Assembly: GCA_905160935.1 (NCBI GenBank)
Contig: CAJHZI010000425.1
Coordinates: 1,901,001 to 1,965,000, forward strand
Direction of reading: 5' to 3'
DNA from: Enchytraeus crypticus
Taxonomy: Eukaryota; Annelida; Clitellata; Enchytraeida; Enchytraeidae
Length of the DNA stretch: 64,000 nt
Shown: piece after piece, positions 58,701 to 64,000 of the stretch
Layout: every line of letters begins with the position of its first letter
Numbering within the stretch: position 1 is the stretch's first letter
Notes under the pieces: model-generated
The model's input: only the letters and a program-made list of their open reading frames with translations
Told to the model about the DNA's origin: nothing
The model's database searches: none
Program-made: the position numbers and the translations under genes

Positions 58701-61476
58701 GGCATCCTACCTATTCAGTGTGAATGTCTGAATTTTATAATGTGCGTGTAAAAATTACAACAACAAAAATTCATCTCTAGTGTAGTGAAGCCAATCTCAT
58801 AAAAACCATCAATTTAAATATTTAAATTCTTTTACTAGTGTTTAGTACTTACATGTAAATCATCCAATGTTTTGTGCTAGTTGTGTTGATATTTTAAACA
58901 TCTCTCGGACGTTGTGTATTCAGCTGGAATGGCCTTCGAGTTCTGAATAGAAGGCTTTCTTTTCCTTTTTCTTCTTCTTCCTTCTTCTTCTTCAAATGCC
59001 GTTTTTATTCCAAGTATGAGCTGTCATGGCCATGCAACGCAATAACATCGTTTTATTTATTGTGTTGCTGCTATGCAGGTTTGGTCAGATTGGAAAAATT
59101 GTATAACGTAATAAACGAAGAAGAACTTAACATAGAAGTATCGCCTGTTAGACTGCATGACGTCACATTCTCGTATTTGTCTCTTCGCCTGATCGATGCT
59201 CAGAAAACCGTAAACGATCTAAAATATATCGTAATAGATTTGTCATCGGTCAGTAGTCAGCAATCGCTTCTAAGACAGGTATACTATAATAATAAATATT
59301 TGTATATTAATAATATTAATATTAATAATTTTTATTACTATAATAATAATAATTTATTTTTGTAATAAAACTTTTAGTTTGGTCATTAATTCAAATGTAG
59401 TAAAGTTAAACAATAAGACAGATAAGAAGTCTGTCATAGTCGAGTTTAAGTTTTTGGGTAGAAGATAGCACATACATTGTATGGTAAAGCAACCAATTCT
59501 ATCCTCAGCCTTCCTTTTCATCACTATATATGAATTTGCTATCAGATCATCCAGCATCCCATGTCTCAATCTACCTTTAACTCTTTTCCCTTGCATTCTT
59601 TCTTTTATTACATCCTTTGGCAAACCATTCTCATAATAATATATCCTATCTAGCTTTTCTTTCTATTTCTTATCACATTTATTAACTGTCTATCTGTACC
59701 GACTCTTTCAAGAACTTTTTCATTTGTAATTTTGTCAGTCAAGCTAATCTTTTCCATCCTTCTCCATAACCACATTTCCATTGACCCTAGTTTCCGGATG
59801 TCTTCTTTAATGCCTACGTTTCACATCCATACGGAAGTGTCGACCAAACTAAAGTTCTCTCAATCTATGCAGAGCGTCTATGAATCAATATTAATGGAAT
59901 TTATAAAGTAGAAATAAGTAAGCTTAAATTGAGCGCATCGTTGGCTACTAAGCAAGACTTGAACATTGCTATAATAAACTATCTCATAAATCAAATATTT
60001 TAATTCGATAATTTCATTAAGTTTCTGTAATAAAATTTCCCTTTTAGCTTCAATCTGTCTGTTTTTTATGCATTGAGTTATCCTTAGTTAGCTATCAAGC
60101 ACAATGTATGGGAACTTTATCTAGGAGATTGAAGACTACTTAAGAATAAAATTCTAGAATTAAGGCTTTCATCGTTTAGTTAATCGATGATTAATGTGTA
60201 TGATATGTCATCTTTGTTTCTATTTGCAATCTCAATTATTTCACTCAGTATCTCCAGCAGAAATGAAGTCATATTTATTGACCACTGATAGGACTGGCTT
60301 TTCTCATCTCACAGACATCGACCTCTCTATCCTATATAGTTCCGCCACCTATCTCGTAGACTTTCCATTAGACGAGGAAATAATTATTAGCGAGGAAATA
60401 TAATCAGTCGTACGCAGGAATATGACATTTCGTTGCATGGAAGCGTAGATTAAATTTCCTTTTCTCGTAATTATGGTGGTATGGTAACGTGAAGCACTGA
60501 ATTATGACCCATTCTACTGAGATTGAACAGAGAGAAGTGCTTTTGATAGCATAAACCGTAATATGCAATGTTATCGTCCGTTTGTCTTTTGGATTTGAAG
60601 TTTGCCCTGATTTCATGGGTATCTTTTTACTGGTTCTTTGGATTTTCGAATTAGAAGTATATTGTGTTTATAGGTACAGGGTGTTGGTATGAATAGAGCC
60701 GGCTACCATTACGTTCTTGGTGGTTTGGTAAGCCTATTACTAATATATATTTTCTGCATTTGTGCAAAAATTAACTGTAAAATAAGCTCCTTATAGGAGC
60801 TTACTACAACTTAATTACTTATAAATTCTTAGTACTAGTAAGCCTACTTGTAGTACTAGATTCCGAAACCGTTGTTATAGAAGATTAAATTTAATAAAAT
60901 CTCTGACATTTTAGTCTTCGAATGCTAATTTCCATACTGTTCTAAATTACTTTCTAAATTGACTACCTCGGCATTTTATCAAAGAAACTGAAATTTGCTC
61001 TTTTACAGTAATATTAAACTGAAATTTAACATTTAATGACTCTTCTTCAACATAATAAGCAGAACTTTAACATTCAATGACTCTATTTCAATATAATAAG
61101 CAAAACTTAAGAACATTTAATGACTCTATTTCAATATAATAAGCAAAACTTGAGAACATTTAATGACTCTATTTCAATATAATAAGCAGAATTTTAACAT
61201 TTAATGAATCTTCTTAAGTATAATAAGCAGAATTTTAACATTTAACGACACTTCTTTAATATAACAAGCTGTACTTTAATGACGACATCGTAATATTGCT
61301 TTCTATAACAGGCGATGGACGAATTGCACATAAGTGAATTCAGACATGGCGGTGTTAACATCACAGGGTTTTCTCTCATCGACAGAACATCTTATCGAGT
61401 GCAGGCATTACAGAAAGAGTGGGCCAGACTGAATTCAACGCTTTTTCCCGGAGCTGGCAACGGTTCCAAGCTTCAG
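40403..61476 (+). CDS. AMPA-like ionotropic glutamate receptor, 5' part (amino-terminal domain)
   Basis: Six exons join in phase (1056 bp, 352 codons) to encode a signal peptide and most of an iGluR amino-terminal domain: IIPVGVVHDNSSVLFHTAFK, ISRGTFSLIGA (relatives: FSRGVYAIFG), FLIYMRPSYDRALIDVIKFY then KWPKIFYIYDS (relatives: FVIQMRP...LI.YY.W.KF.YLYDS), LKYIVIDLSS, GYHYVLGGL, and FRHGGVNITGFSLIDRTSY (relatives: FGGANVSGFQIVD). The pattern follows AMPA subunits more than kainate or delta ones. It would be an extracellular domain controlling subunit assembly. The S1, channel and S2 exons are not found by 64000. Odd features: a Pro/Ser-rich insert at about 128-179, and a last exon that could read through to a stop. 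Confidence 0.88.
41705..42032 (+). mobile_element. 5S rRNA-derived SINE (SINE3-type)
   Basis: 41705-41822 aligns along most of animal 5S rRNA: 'tatcgaagttaagttgcatc' against the 5S box A region, then 'ggttagtactttgtgcttga', 'ccaccttggaagaccgagcg' against the box C region and 3' helix. About 200 bp of unrelated body follows, ending in a TTG/TTA-rich tail at about 42000-42032. The 5S part is too diverged to be a working rRNA gene, and the attached tail argues for a 5S-headed SINE. Confidence 0.7.
43195..43222. repeat. (TA)n microsatellite
   Basis: About 28 bp, mostly TA, in iGluR intron 1. Confidence 0.85.
43868..44150 (+). mobile_element. Degraded LINE C-terminal fragment
   Basis: Follows the 11631-12046 copy: 'gacacttagaccttaaggaa', 'attaaaaacgttgaaaatgt', 'agagaagaagtgaaaggatt', 'aggacacattttaaaggg'. 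There is no open frame of any length, so it is older than the 11631 copy. Confidence 0.7.
44338..44482 (+). repeat. Dispersed repeat, family B, with (TTA)n tail
   Basis: 'tttggactgattttctgg', 'tttttgctcgccggcttga', 'caatagtgctcgatgttgtc', then GTTATTATTATTATTG. It is the best-preserved copy of this 130-bp family; the TTA tail suggests retroposition. Confidence 0.82.
45083..45218 (+). mobile_element. SINE-A copy (sense, reference)
   Basis: ggctggagccaatggcgatg, tcggtaagatattcgaccg, then a strong box B GGGTTCAAATCCTGG, a short unique body (cccgtcactgacatcgctttc, gagtgaggaaactgacg) and a TAGCTTTAGCTTTA tail. Box B plus a weaker box A-like tggcgatgtcgg indicate a tRNA-derived promoter. Confidence 0.88.
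45430..45752 (+). repeat. (CAC)n/(CCA)n triplet-rich tract, about 320 bp
   Basis: Long run of CACCAC, ACTACC and CATCAC triplets. The frame across it reads Thr/His/Tyr repeats only and has no splice context, so it is a compound microsatellite. Confidence 0.92.
46842..47092. repeat. Foldback structure with long inverted repeats
   Basis: The left arm at 46842-46911 (from gtatactttggatacttg to ctatggttttaaacc) recurs inverted at 47021-47092. Inside lie four ATACTATTCGTA units, and at 46980-47060 a perfect palindrome of two 40-bp arms around one base (47020). Confidence 0.93.
47465..47865. repeat. Minisatellite (~49-50 bp unit) interrupted by SINE-A
   Basis: Units run 'ctaccggttcctatgg', 'tataggtgaattgtgaat', 'atcgcatggt'. 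About two copies lie before 47561 and three to four after 47700, becoming less exact rightwards. The SINE-A copy lies between. Confidence 0.78.
47561..47697 (-). mobile_element. SINE-A copy inside minisatellite
   Basis: aaaaagctaaaaaagctag tail, tttcctcactcgaaagcg, gatccgctttcgaatatc, terminal gccactggcttcagcc. Its unit-flanked position dates it after the minisatellite expansion. Confidence 0.87.
48105..48170 (-). mobile_element. SINE-A remnant
   Basis: 'ctcccgtcgctgatgtct', 'agagaataaactaagcc' and 'ggctttaattttagcc' recall the 3' half of SINE-A. It is heavily worn and the orientation is uncertain. Confidence 0.35.
48450..48599 (+). CDS. iGluR exon 2
   Basis: VVHDNSSVLFHTAFKYEYLK then NIDTGAAFRLELFQRSVDGT, ending VLQS. 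This is the first beta strand and helix of the amino-terminal domain. Donor GTTAGT at 48600; the residual A joins exon 3 to give Met. Extending instead to the downstream GTAAAT would cross a TAG. Confidence 0.88.
49111..49246 (+). mobile_element. SINE-A copy
   Basis: Sense copy: ggtggagccaatggggatg, gggttcaaatcctaggc (box B), cgctttcgagtgaggaac, tail TAGCTTTTAGCTTTTTTT. It directly follows a partial family B repeat at 49024-49096. Confidence 0.87.
50040..50135. repeat. (ATC)n microsatellite
   Basis: TCATCATCAT runs over about 95 bp, ending about 60 bp before exon 3's acceptor. Confidence 0.9.
50195..50572 (+). CDS. iGluR exon 3, with Pro/Ser-rich insert
   Basis: CATISRGTFSLIGAIH, FCRIFHMPYITTTAP, then about 52 residues rich in Pro, Ser and Gly (for example SGPGGSSATSPSPRAS and GPLPPIRGPAQGV), then FLIYMRPSYDRALIDVIKFY and KWPKIFYIYDSTEG. 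Vertebrate AMPA subunits have only a few residues between the TP(S/A)FP and F.I.MRP parts. The insert is GC-rich. Donor GTTCGT. Confidence 0.9.
50995..51165 (+). repeat. Minisatellite, TTATAAGTGATATAAGTG units
   Basis: About nine 18-base units, with variants TTGTAAGTG and TTTTAAGTG, between unique flanks in iGluR intron 3. Confidence 0.92.
52465..52680 (+). repeat. Dispersed repeat, family G
   Basis: 'gcaagaactgaggaagcaac', 'aaaccacccaaacgcc', 'attcaaggctacgtacg', 'aggcgtagccttttgtga', then 'gtaccttggacctgcca'. The ending equals that of the GA-tailed LINE family; (TA)n follows. Confidence 0.6.
52680..52790. repeat. (TA)n-rich microsatellite
   Basis: Runs of TA with ATACATATA and TACTGTGTA interruptions. 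Confidence 0.9.
53968..54085 (-). mobile_element. LINE 3' tail (antisense), GA-tail family
   Basis: 'cagtgcactgtctactagca', 'ggtccgtggtatacaacgtc', 'cagtcttccgctttcc' match the antisense copy at 1026-1330. Only the end remains. Confidence 0.72.
55099..55223 (+). repeat. Dispersed repeat, family B
   Basis: 'tttggactaattttctgg', 'tttttgctcgccggcttgg', 'caatagtgttctatgttatc'. It runs straight into the SINE-C copy at 55222. Confidence 0.8.
55222..55377 (+). mobile_element. SINE-C copy, 5' part, split by LINE
   Basis: Sense copy with box A-like TAGCGTAGGGGTAA and box B-like GGGTTCGAATGCC, then 'gatctgagagtaaaatctcc' up to 'ctggttatacggaaaat'. It continues at 56999-57082. Confidence 0.85.
55378..56998 (-). 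mobile_element. 5'-truncated LINE (CR1/Jockey-like) inserted in SINE-C
   Basis: Minus strand encodes most of a reverse transcriptase: GPDEIHGKLI, DFKNANVVPIHKKGNRDKAE, NYRPISLTSIIGKTFE, SQHGFISGRS, LYLDF; then [40 protein letters not shown], the catalytic FADDSKVA, NWSRDWLMEFNAEKC; then LYKALVWPKLEYCVQAWCPY, LERVQARATRLV, RRTRGDLIEVFKILKG and VINAWNSLQSEVVEAESVNA. Single-base losses or changes shift frame near 56570, 56070 and 55645, so the copy is dead. It begins just before RT motif 1, so it is 5'-truncated. A 4-bp AAAT direct repeat flanks it. Confidence 0.9.
56999..57082 (+). mobile_element. SINE-C copy, 3' part
   Basis: 'atggtctaacttgccaaaag', 'aaacatgtggcgctaaaagt', 'tatcaacattgttgataa', 'ttcactataat': the remainder of the copy interrupted at 55377. 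Joining the two parts restores the consensus order. Confidence 0.85.
57091..57214 (+). mobile_element. SINE-A copy
   Basis: tggctggagccagtggcgat, gaccgcggatcagtatgtgc, gggttcaaaacctgggat, cactgacatcgctctggag; it lies 8 bp after the SINE-C end. Confidence 0.88.
57300..57400 (-). repeat. (CT)n plus repeat end
   Basis: (CT)n at 57300-57322 followed by 'agcggcaagtaacagtgtat' and 'attcatagtctgctttattc'. The same combination, worn, occurs at 40622-40680. This is an antisense repeat with a (GA)n tail. Confidence 0.55.
59079..59278 (+). CDS. iGluR exon 4
   Basis: GLVRLEKLYNVINEEELNIE, then VRLHDVTFSYLSLRL, LKYIVIDLSS, QQSLLRQ. Matches relatives' 'GLSTLQAVLD...' strand and '(R)RVILDC' strand. Phase 1 in, phase 0 out, donor GTATAC. 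Confidence 0.9.
59420..59860 (-). mobile_element. LINE C-terminal fragment (antisense), GA-tail family
   Basis: Minus strand reads KRVKGRLRHGMLDDLIANSY then MKRKAEDR, preceded upstream by sequence for YGCET-type and RRM(E)-type motifs ('cgtatggatgtgaaacgt'). Several frame changes; similar in extent to the 11631-12046 copy. It lies in iGluR intron 4. Confidence 0.78.
60674..60727 (+). CDS. iGluR exon 5 (54 bp)
   Basis: VQGVGMNRAGYHYVLGGL. It matches relatives' 'ITIGKHVKGYHYIIANL', so the small size is credible. Phase 0 at both ends, donor GTAAGC. Confidence 0.88.
61025..61270 (+). repeat. Tandem repeat, about 42 bp x 6
   Basis: Units 'catttaatgactctatttc', 'aatataataagcaaaactt'; six copies with small variations, ending 40 bp before exon 6's acceptor. 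The array may supply repeated branch-point-like and pyrimidine signals, but that is inference. Confidence 0.9.
61312..61476 (+). CDS. iGluR exon 6, last visible
   Basis: AMDELHISEFRHGGVNITGF, SLIDRTSYRVQALQKEW, LFPGAGNGSKLQ. It matches relatives' '(D)L..(I)QFGGANVSGFQIVD...' and the W.......PGA segment. The donor would be GTTCTC, which is weak. If not spliced, the frame runs on as VLFFTSIKLLILFHICVF to a stop at 61531-61533, with AATAAA at 61494-61499. Confidence 0.85.
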
Positions 61477-62406
61477 GTTCTCTTCTTTACTTCAATAAAA
61501 CTTTTAATTCTATTCCATATATGTGTTTTTTAATAGAATGATTTGCAATTTATAGCATTGCTTAGGATACTAGGAAAGCAGTACTGTATATTTTCGAGAC
61601 CTTATATTCTTGGCCTACCTTTTTATGATTTTAGTCTGAGAATTAGACTGACATAGAATTTAGGAGAGATTTCATAGCGCTCTCATACTAATGTTTTCAT
61701 TCCATGTCGAGTTAAGCCACTTAAAGGCTTATGCACTACCTAGATTTGAAGGACAAATTTAAAATCTCAAAAGATTTAAAATGTATTGATTTAAAATCTC
61801 ATGAAATCTAATCAAAAGGAACTTCAAATTTCAAATGTTTCAAAATCTCTTGATCTAAAATCTCTTTTTTAAATACCTTCAAAACTCAAACGAATGTTGA
61901 TATGAGCGACTATCAGTGATGTGTAATAACGCAAATGAGTTAAATAATTAAACATTTTATAAAACCTATATTTCATAATTAAACTAAAAGCTTCAAGTCG
62001 CAAAAGTGAATTTAACCAAACGTTTGGACTCAAAAGTTAATTTTGATTTAACTCGCTCATCACTGACCATTCGTCTGCCATCCTATCATCATCTACCTGT
62101 TATTATCATTATTATTATTATTATTATTGTCATTATTATTATTGTTATTATTATTATTATTATTATACTCGGACATTAAAGGCTTTTATATTTTGAGTTC
62201 TTATTAAACGTTGCTGGTCGCAGCAGCGGGTGACATTGTCCTGAATCCACAAGTTTTGGCTCCAGCATCGCCCGTCTCCACTTCATCTGTTATCGATCCA
62301 CCACGACGGTGACTACCCTAAACAGGCGTTGATGAGGCAGTTGTGAGAACTCTGCTGGGAGAACCGCTTTTAGAAGTCATCGACCCTGAAATCTGGATAG
62401 CTGTTC
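61477..62406. other. Non-coding stretch after iGluR exon 6
   Basis: AT-rich sequence with a (TTA)n microsatellite at 62103-62167. No further receptor exon (the YTS.LTYDAV segment of relatives is absent). It probably includes the 3' untranslated region of the minus-strand gene. Confidence 0.5.
62103..62167. repeat. (TTA)n microsatellite
   Basis: About 65 bp of TTA with a few interruptions. Confidence 0.9.
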
Positions 62407-64000
62407 CTAGAGAATTTGGGAGCGAGTATCCACTTGATTAGAGCTCTGATTTGTAAAATCCGATGAGCTCTGCCTCTCCGCCTCAGCCTGCCCTGAGGTC
62501 AACATCTGGTTCAACCTTTGACCCTGGTGCTGTGGCCCTGGTGAGAGGGGCCCCTGGGAGACAGAGGCCATTCTAGCCTCGAGTTTCTTATTTTTCTTGC
62601 TGATTGTCAGCGCAGAAAACTCTTGTGGACCTATCTCAGGCTCTATGGACGCACTCGAGGAGGAGGAGGGGGGTATTGAGAGGCAGGGACGTAGGACGCA
62701 TCTCTTCTCTTTTAGACGGGCTGTGTTCAACCCGTTGACGATCACCCTAGTGCTCACGTGCTGCCCCAGTGCCCTCTTGTCAACAGTCGGCACCTGAGGC
62801 CTAAGGCTGCGTGGACTGAACCCCCGATTTGATTTGAGTTTTTGGGGGTATAGGTCGGGCACTTGTTTGGATTTGGCTTTTATTTTGGGTTAGAACAGAT
62901 GAAGCCACAGATGGGATGGGACTTAGATTCTGCATAGGTGCTGAAATGGCAGGTCTAAGATTAATTCTGGGTAGACTGATGGAGGTGTTTTCCATGTTTC
63001 TGGTTACGTCAGGACTAACAGCGTCCACATAGTGTTCCTGAACCACATCGCGACCGACACCTAACACGTCAGTGATCTCATTGTCGAGGTTCAGCTGTTC
63101 ACCAGTAATTTGTTCATTCAACTCTTCCAATTCAGTGTCCTGCAACTCACCGAGCTCGCTTTCCGCAACGCTATATATCCTTTCCCCGATTCCATTAGCG
63201 GATTCTGCATGTTCAGACATAGGCCCCAGCACCCTTCTCCCTGCCTCCCCTGTCGTATTCCGTGATAAACTCTGCAGGGAATATCGAGGGGAAGCGTGAC
63301 TGGGATTGGACGGGGCATGCCGCTGATTGCATGGAGATCTGAACAGATGGCTGGGTGAGGAGGGGTAGTCAGCCTGAGTACCAGAGGAGCCACCGCATTC
63401 GTCAGGCCTCTGTTTCATTGTCCTCTCGTGAGTCTCGTAGTTCTTAGCCTTCACTGTTTTAACGCGCCTCTGGTCGTTGTGATATGTGGCGACCCACGTT
63501 CGGTTCGTGAAAATTTCATTCATTCTCTTTACCACACTCTCTGACTCTTCAAGCCCTTCGACAGGCTGACTGCCTAAATTTCTCCGAGGATCGATCAATG
63601 TCAGCCTCGATACCTGCCTCTTCCTACTCGAAGGGAATTTATTCCTACCATCCCTGGAGGCACCCATGAGGGTCTCGGCCTTTGAGCATGTAGGGGATAC
63701 GGCGTTGATGCGCCTTGGAGGACAGGGCTGAGAGGAGGCAGAGAAACGCTCCCTGAGGCTGTAGCCCAGGACTCCCTGTTCGAGGCGGCGCAGTGAGATG
63801 GGCTTATAGCCTCGGCGCACTGACTGAGTAGCCTCTGAGTCACTCTCCAACAAACCTAAGGAGCTCTCTTTGTAGATAGCAGTCACAGTTGGGGTGGAAG
63901 TGAAGTCAGAGGTCTTGTAAGGGTTGTGAGCGTCATATTTGAATAGCGCAGATTGAGGAGGAGAAGCGTCTGTAGATGGACTAGTAGACAAAACTCTCTT
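62407..64000 (-). CDS. Unknown, largely disordered protein, C-terminal exon (partial)
   Basis: On the minus strand a frame is open from the right edge to a TAG at 62801-62803. A second frame overlaps from about 62862 and runs to a TAG at 62407-62409. Both are GC-rich, lack simple repeats and have similar Ser/Pro/Arg-rich composition, so they look like one coding exon with a frame change between about 62800 and 62862. Visible features: YKPISLRRLEQGVLGYSLRE, KRMNEIFTNRTWVATYHNDQ, an acidic ELGELQDTELEELNEQI, a Ser run PPSSSSSAS, KKNKKLEARMASVSQG. No membrane segment or domain is recognised. The frame change lies near homopolymer runs (CCCCC, AAAAA, GGGGG), so a base-call or real indel is possible; a normal-sized intron does not fit. 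Confidence 0.55.

Larger units (their letters stand above)
50573..59078 (+). other. iGluR intron 3
   Basis: 8.5 kb. It contains (CT)n at 50836-50868, an 18-mer minisatellite at 50995-51165, (CT)n at 52023-52050, family G at 52465-52680, TA-rich repeats at 52680-52790, a LINE tail at 53968, family B at 55099, and SINE-C split by a LINE at 55222-57082, then SINE-A at 57091. 54390-54620 and 57940-58400 are of higher complexity without coding support. Confidence 0.6.

Noticed and set aside
60194-60403. Plus-strand frame with HLTDIDLSILYSS between receptor exons 4 and 5
   Set aside because: Exons 4 and 5 join directly as in relatives (LLRQ then VQGVG). The frame ends in a stop and has no donor.
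1-64000. LTR retrotransposons, endogenous viruses or Polinton-like elements
   Set aside because: No protease, integrase, capsid or envelope motifs and no long direct terminal repeats; every reverse-transcriptase fragment seen is non-LTR.

Overview
The window is from an intron-rich, AT-rich animal genome. It holds two nervous-system or secretion-type genes split into many small GT-AG exons, with abundant SINEs, LINE fragments and microsatellites between them. An AMPA-class glutamate receptor and a BAIAP3/UNC13D-type vesicle-priming protein indicate a bilaterian invertebrate. Both proteins look diverged, and I cannot fix the phylum from sequence alone. I saw no rRNA operon, CRISPR array, retrovirus or LTR element.

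Layout. 1-3640 is upstream sequence with a 36-bp tandem repeat, a (TA)n run and an antisense LINE tail. 3706-31538 (+) is a BAIAP3/UNC13D (Munc13-4)-like gene, which I assembled as 26 coding exons. Their lengths sum to 3942 bp, exactly in frame, giving 1313 residues: a long basic, Ser-rich N-terminus, a C2A domain, a MUN/MHD region, a C2B domain and a short C-terminal tail. Both C2 domains have lost the usual aspartate ligands. 31539-40402 is intergenic and repeat-rich, with two SINEs of one family and a small terminal-inverted-repeat element.

40403-61476 (+) is the 5' part of an AMPA-like ionotropic glutamate receptor. It has a signal-peptide exon and five exons of the amino-terminal domain, 352 codons in all, with every junction in phase. 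Its introns hold a 5S-rRNA-derived SINE, a 40-bp-arm perfect palindrome, minisatellites and a LINE inserted into a SINE. No ligand-binding or channel exon is visible before the window ends. Instead 62407-64000 carries a long minus-strand coding region of unknown family, open at the right edge and with a frame change near its 3' end. It is either nested in a receptor intron or marks the end of a shortened receptor gene.

Both recognised genes fit synaptic or secretory biology: vesicle tethering and priming, and glutamate sensing. Their adjacency alone does not show a functional link. Repeats explain most of the non-coding sequence: a tRNA-like SINE ('SINE-A', at least seven good copies), a second tRNA-like SINE ('SINE-C', four copies), a 130-bp AT-rich repeat ('family B'), LINE 3' ends with (GA)n or (GAT)n tails, and two longer reverse-transcriptase fragments.
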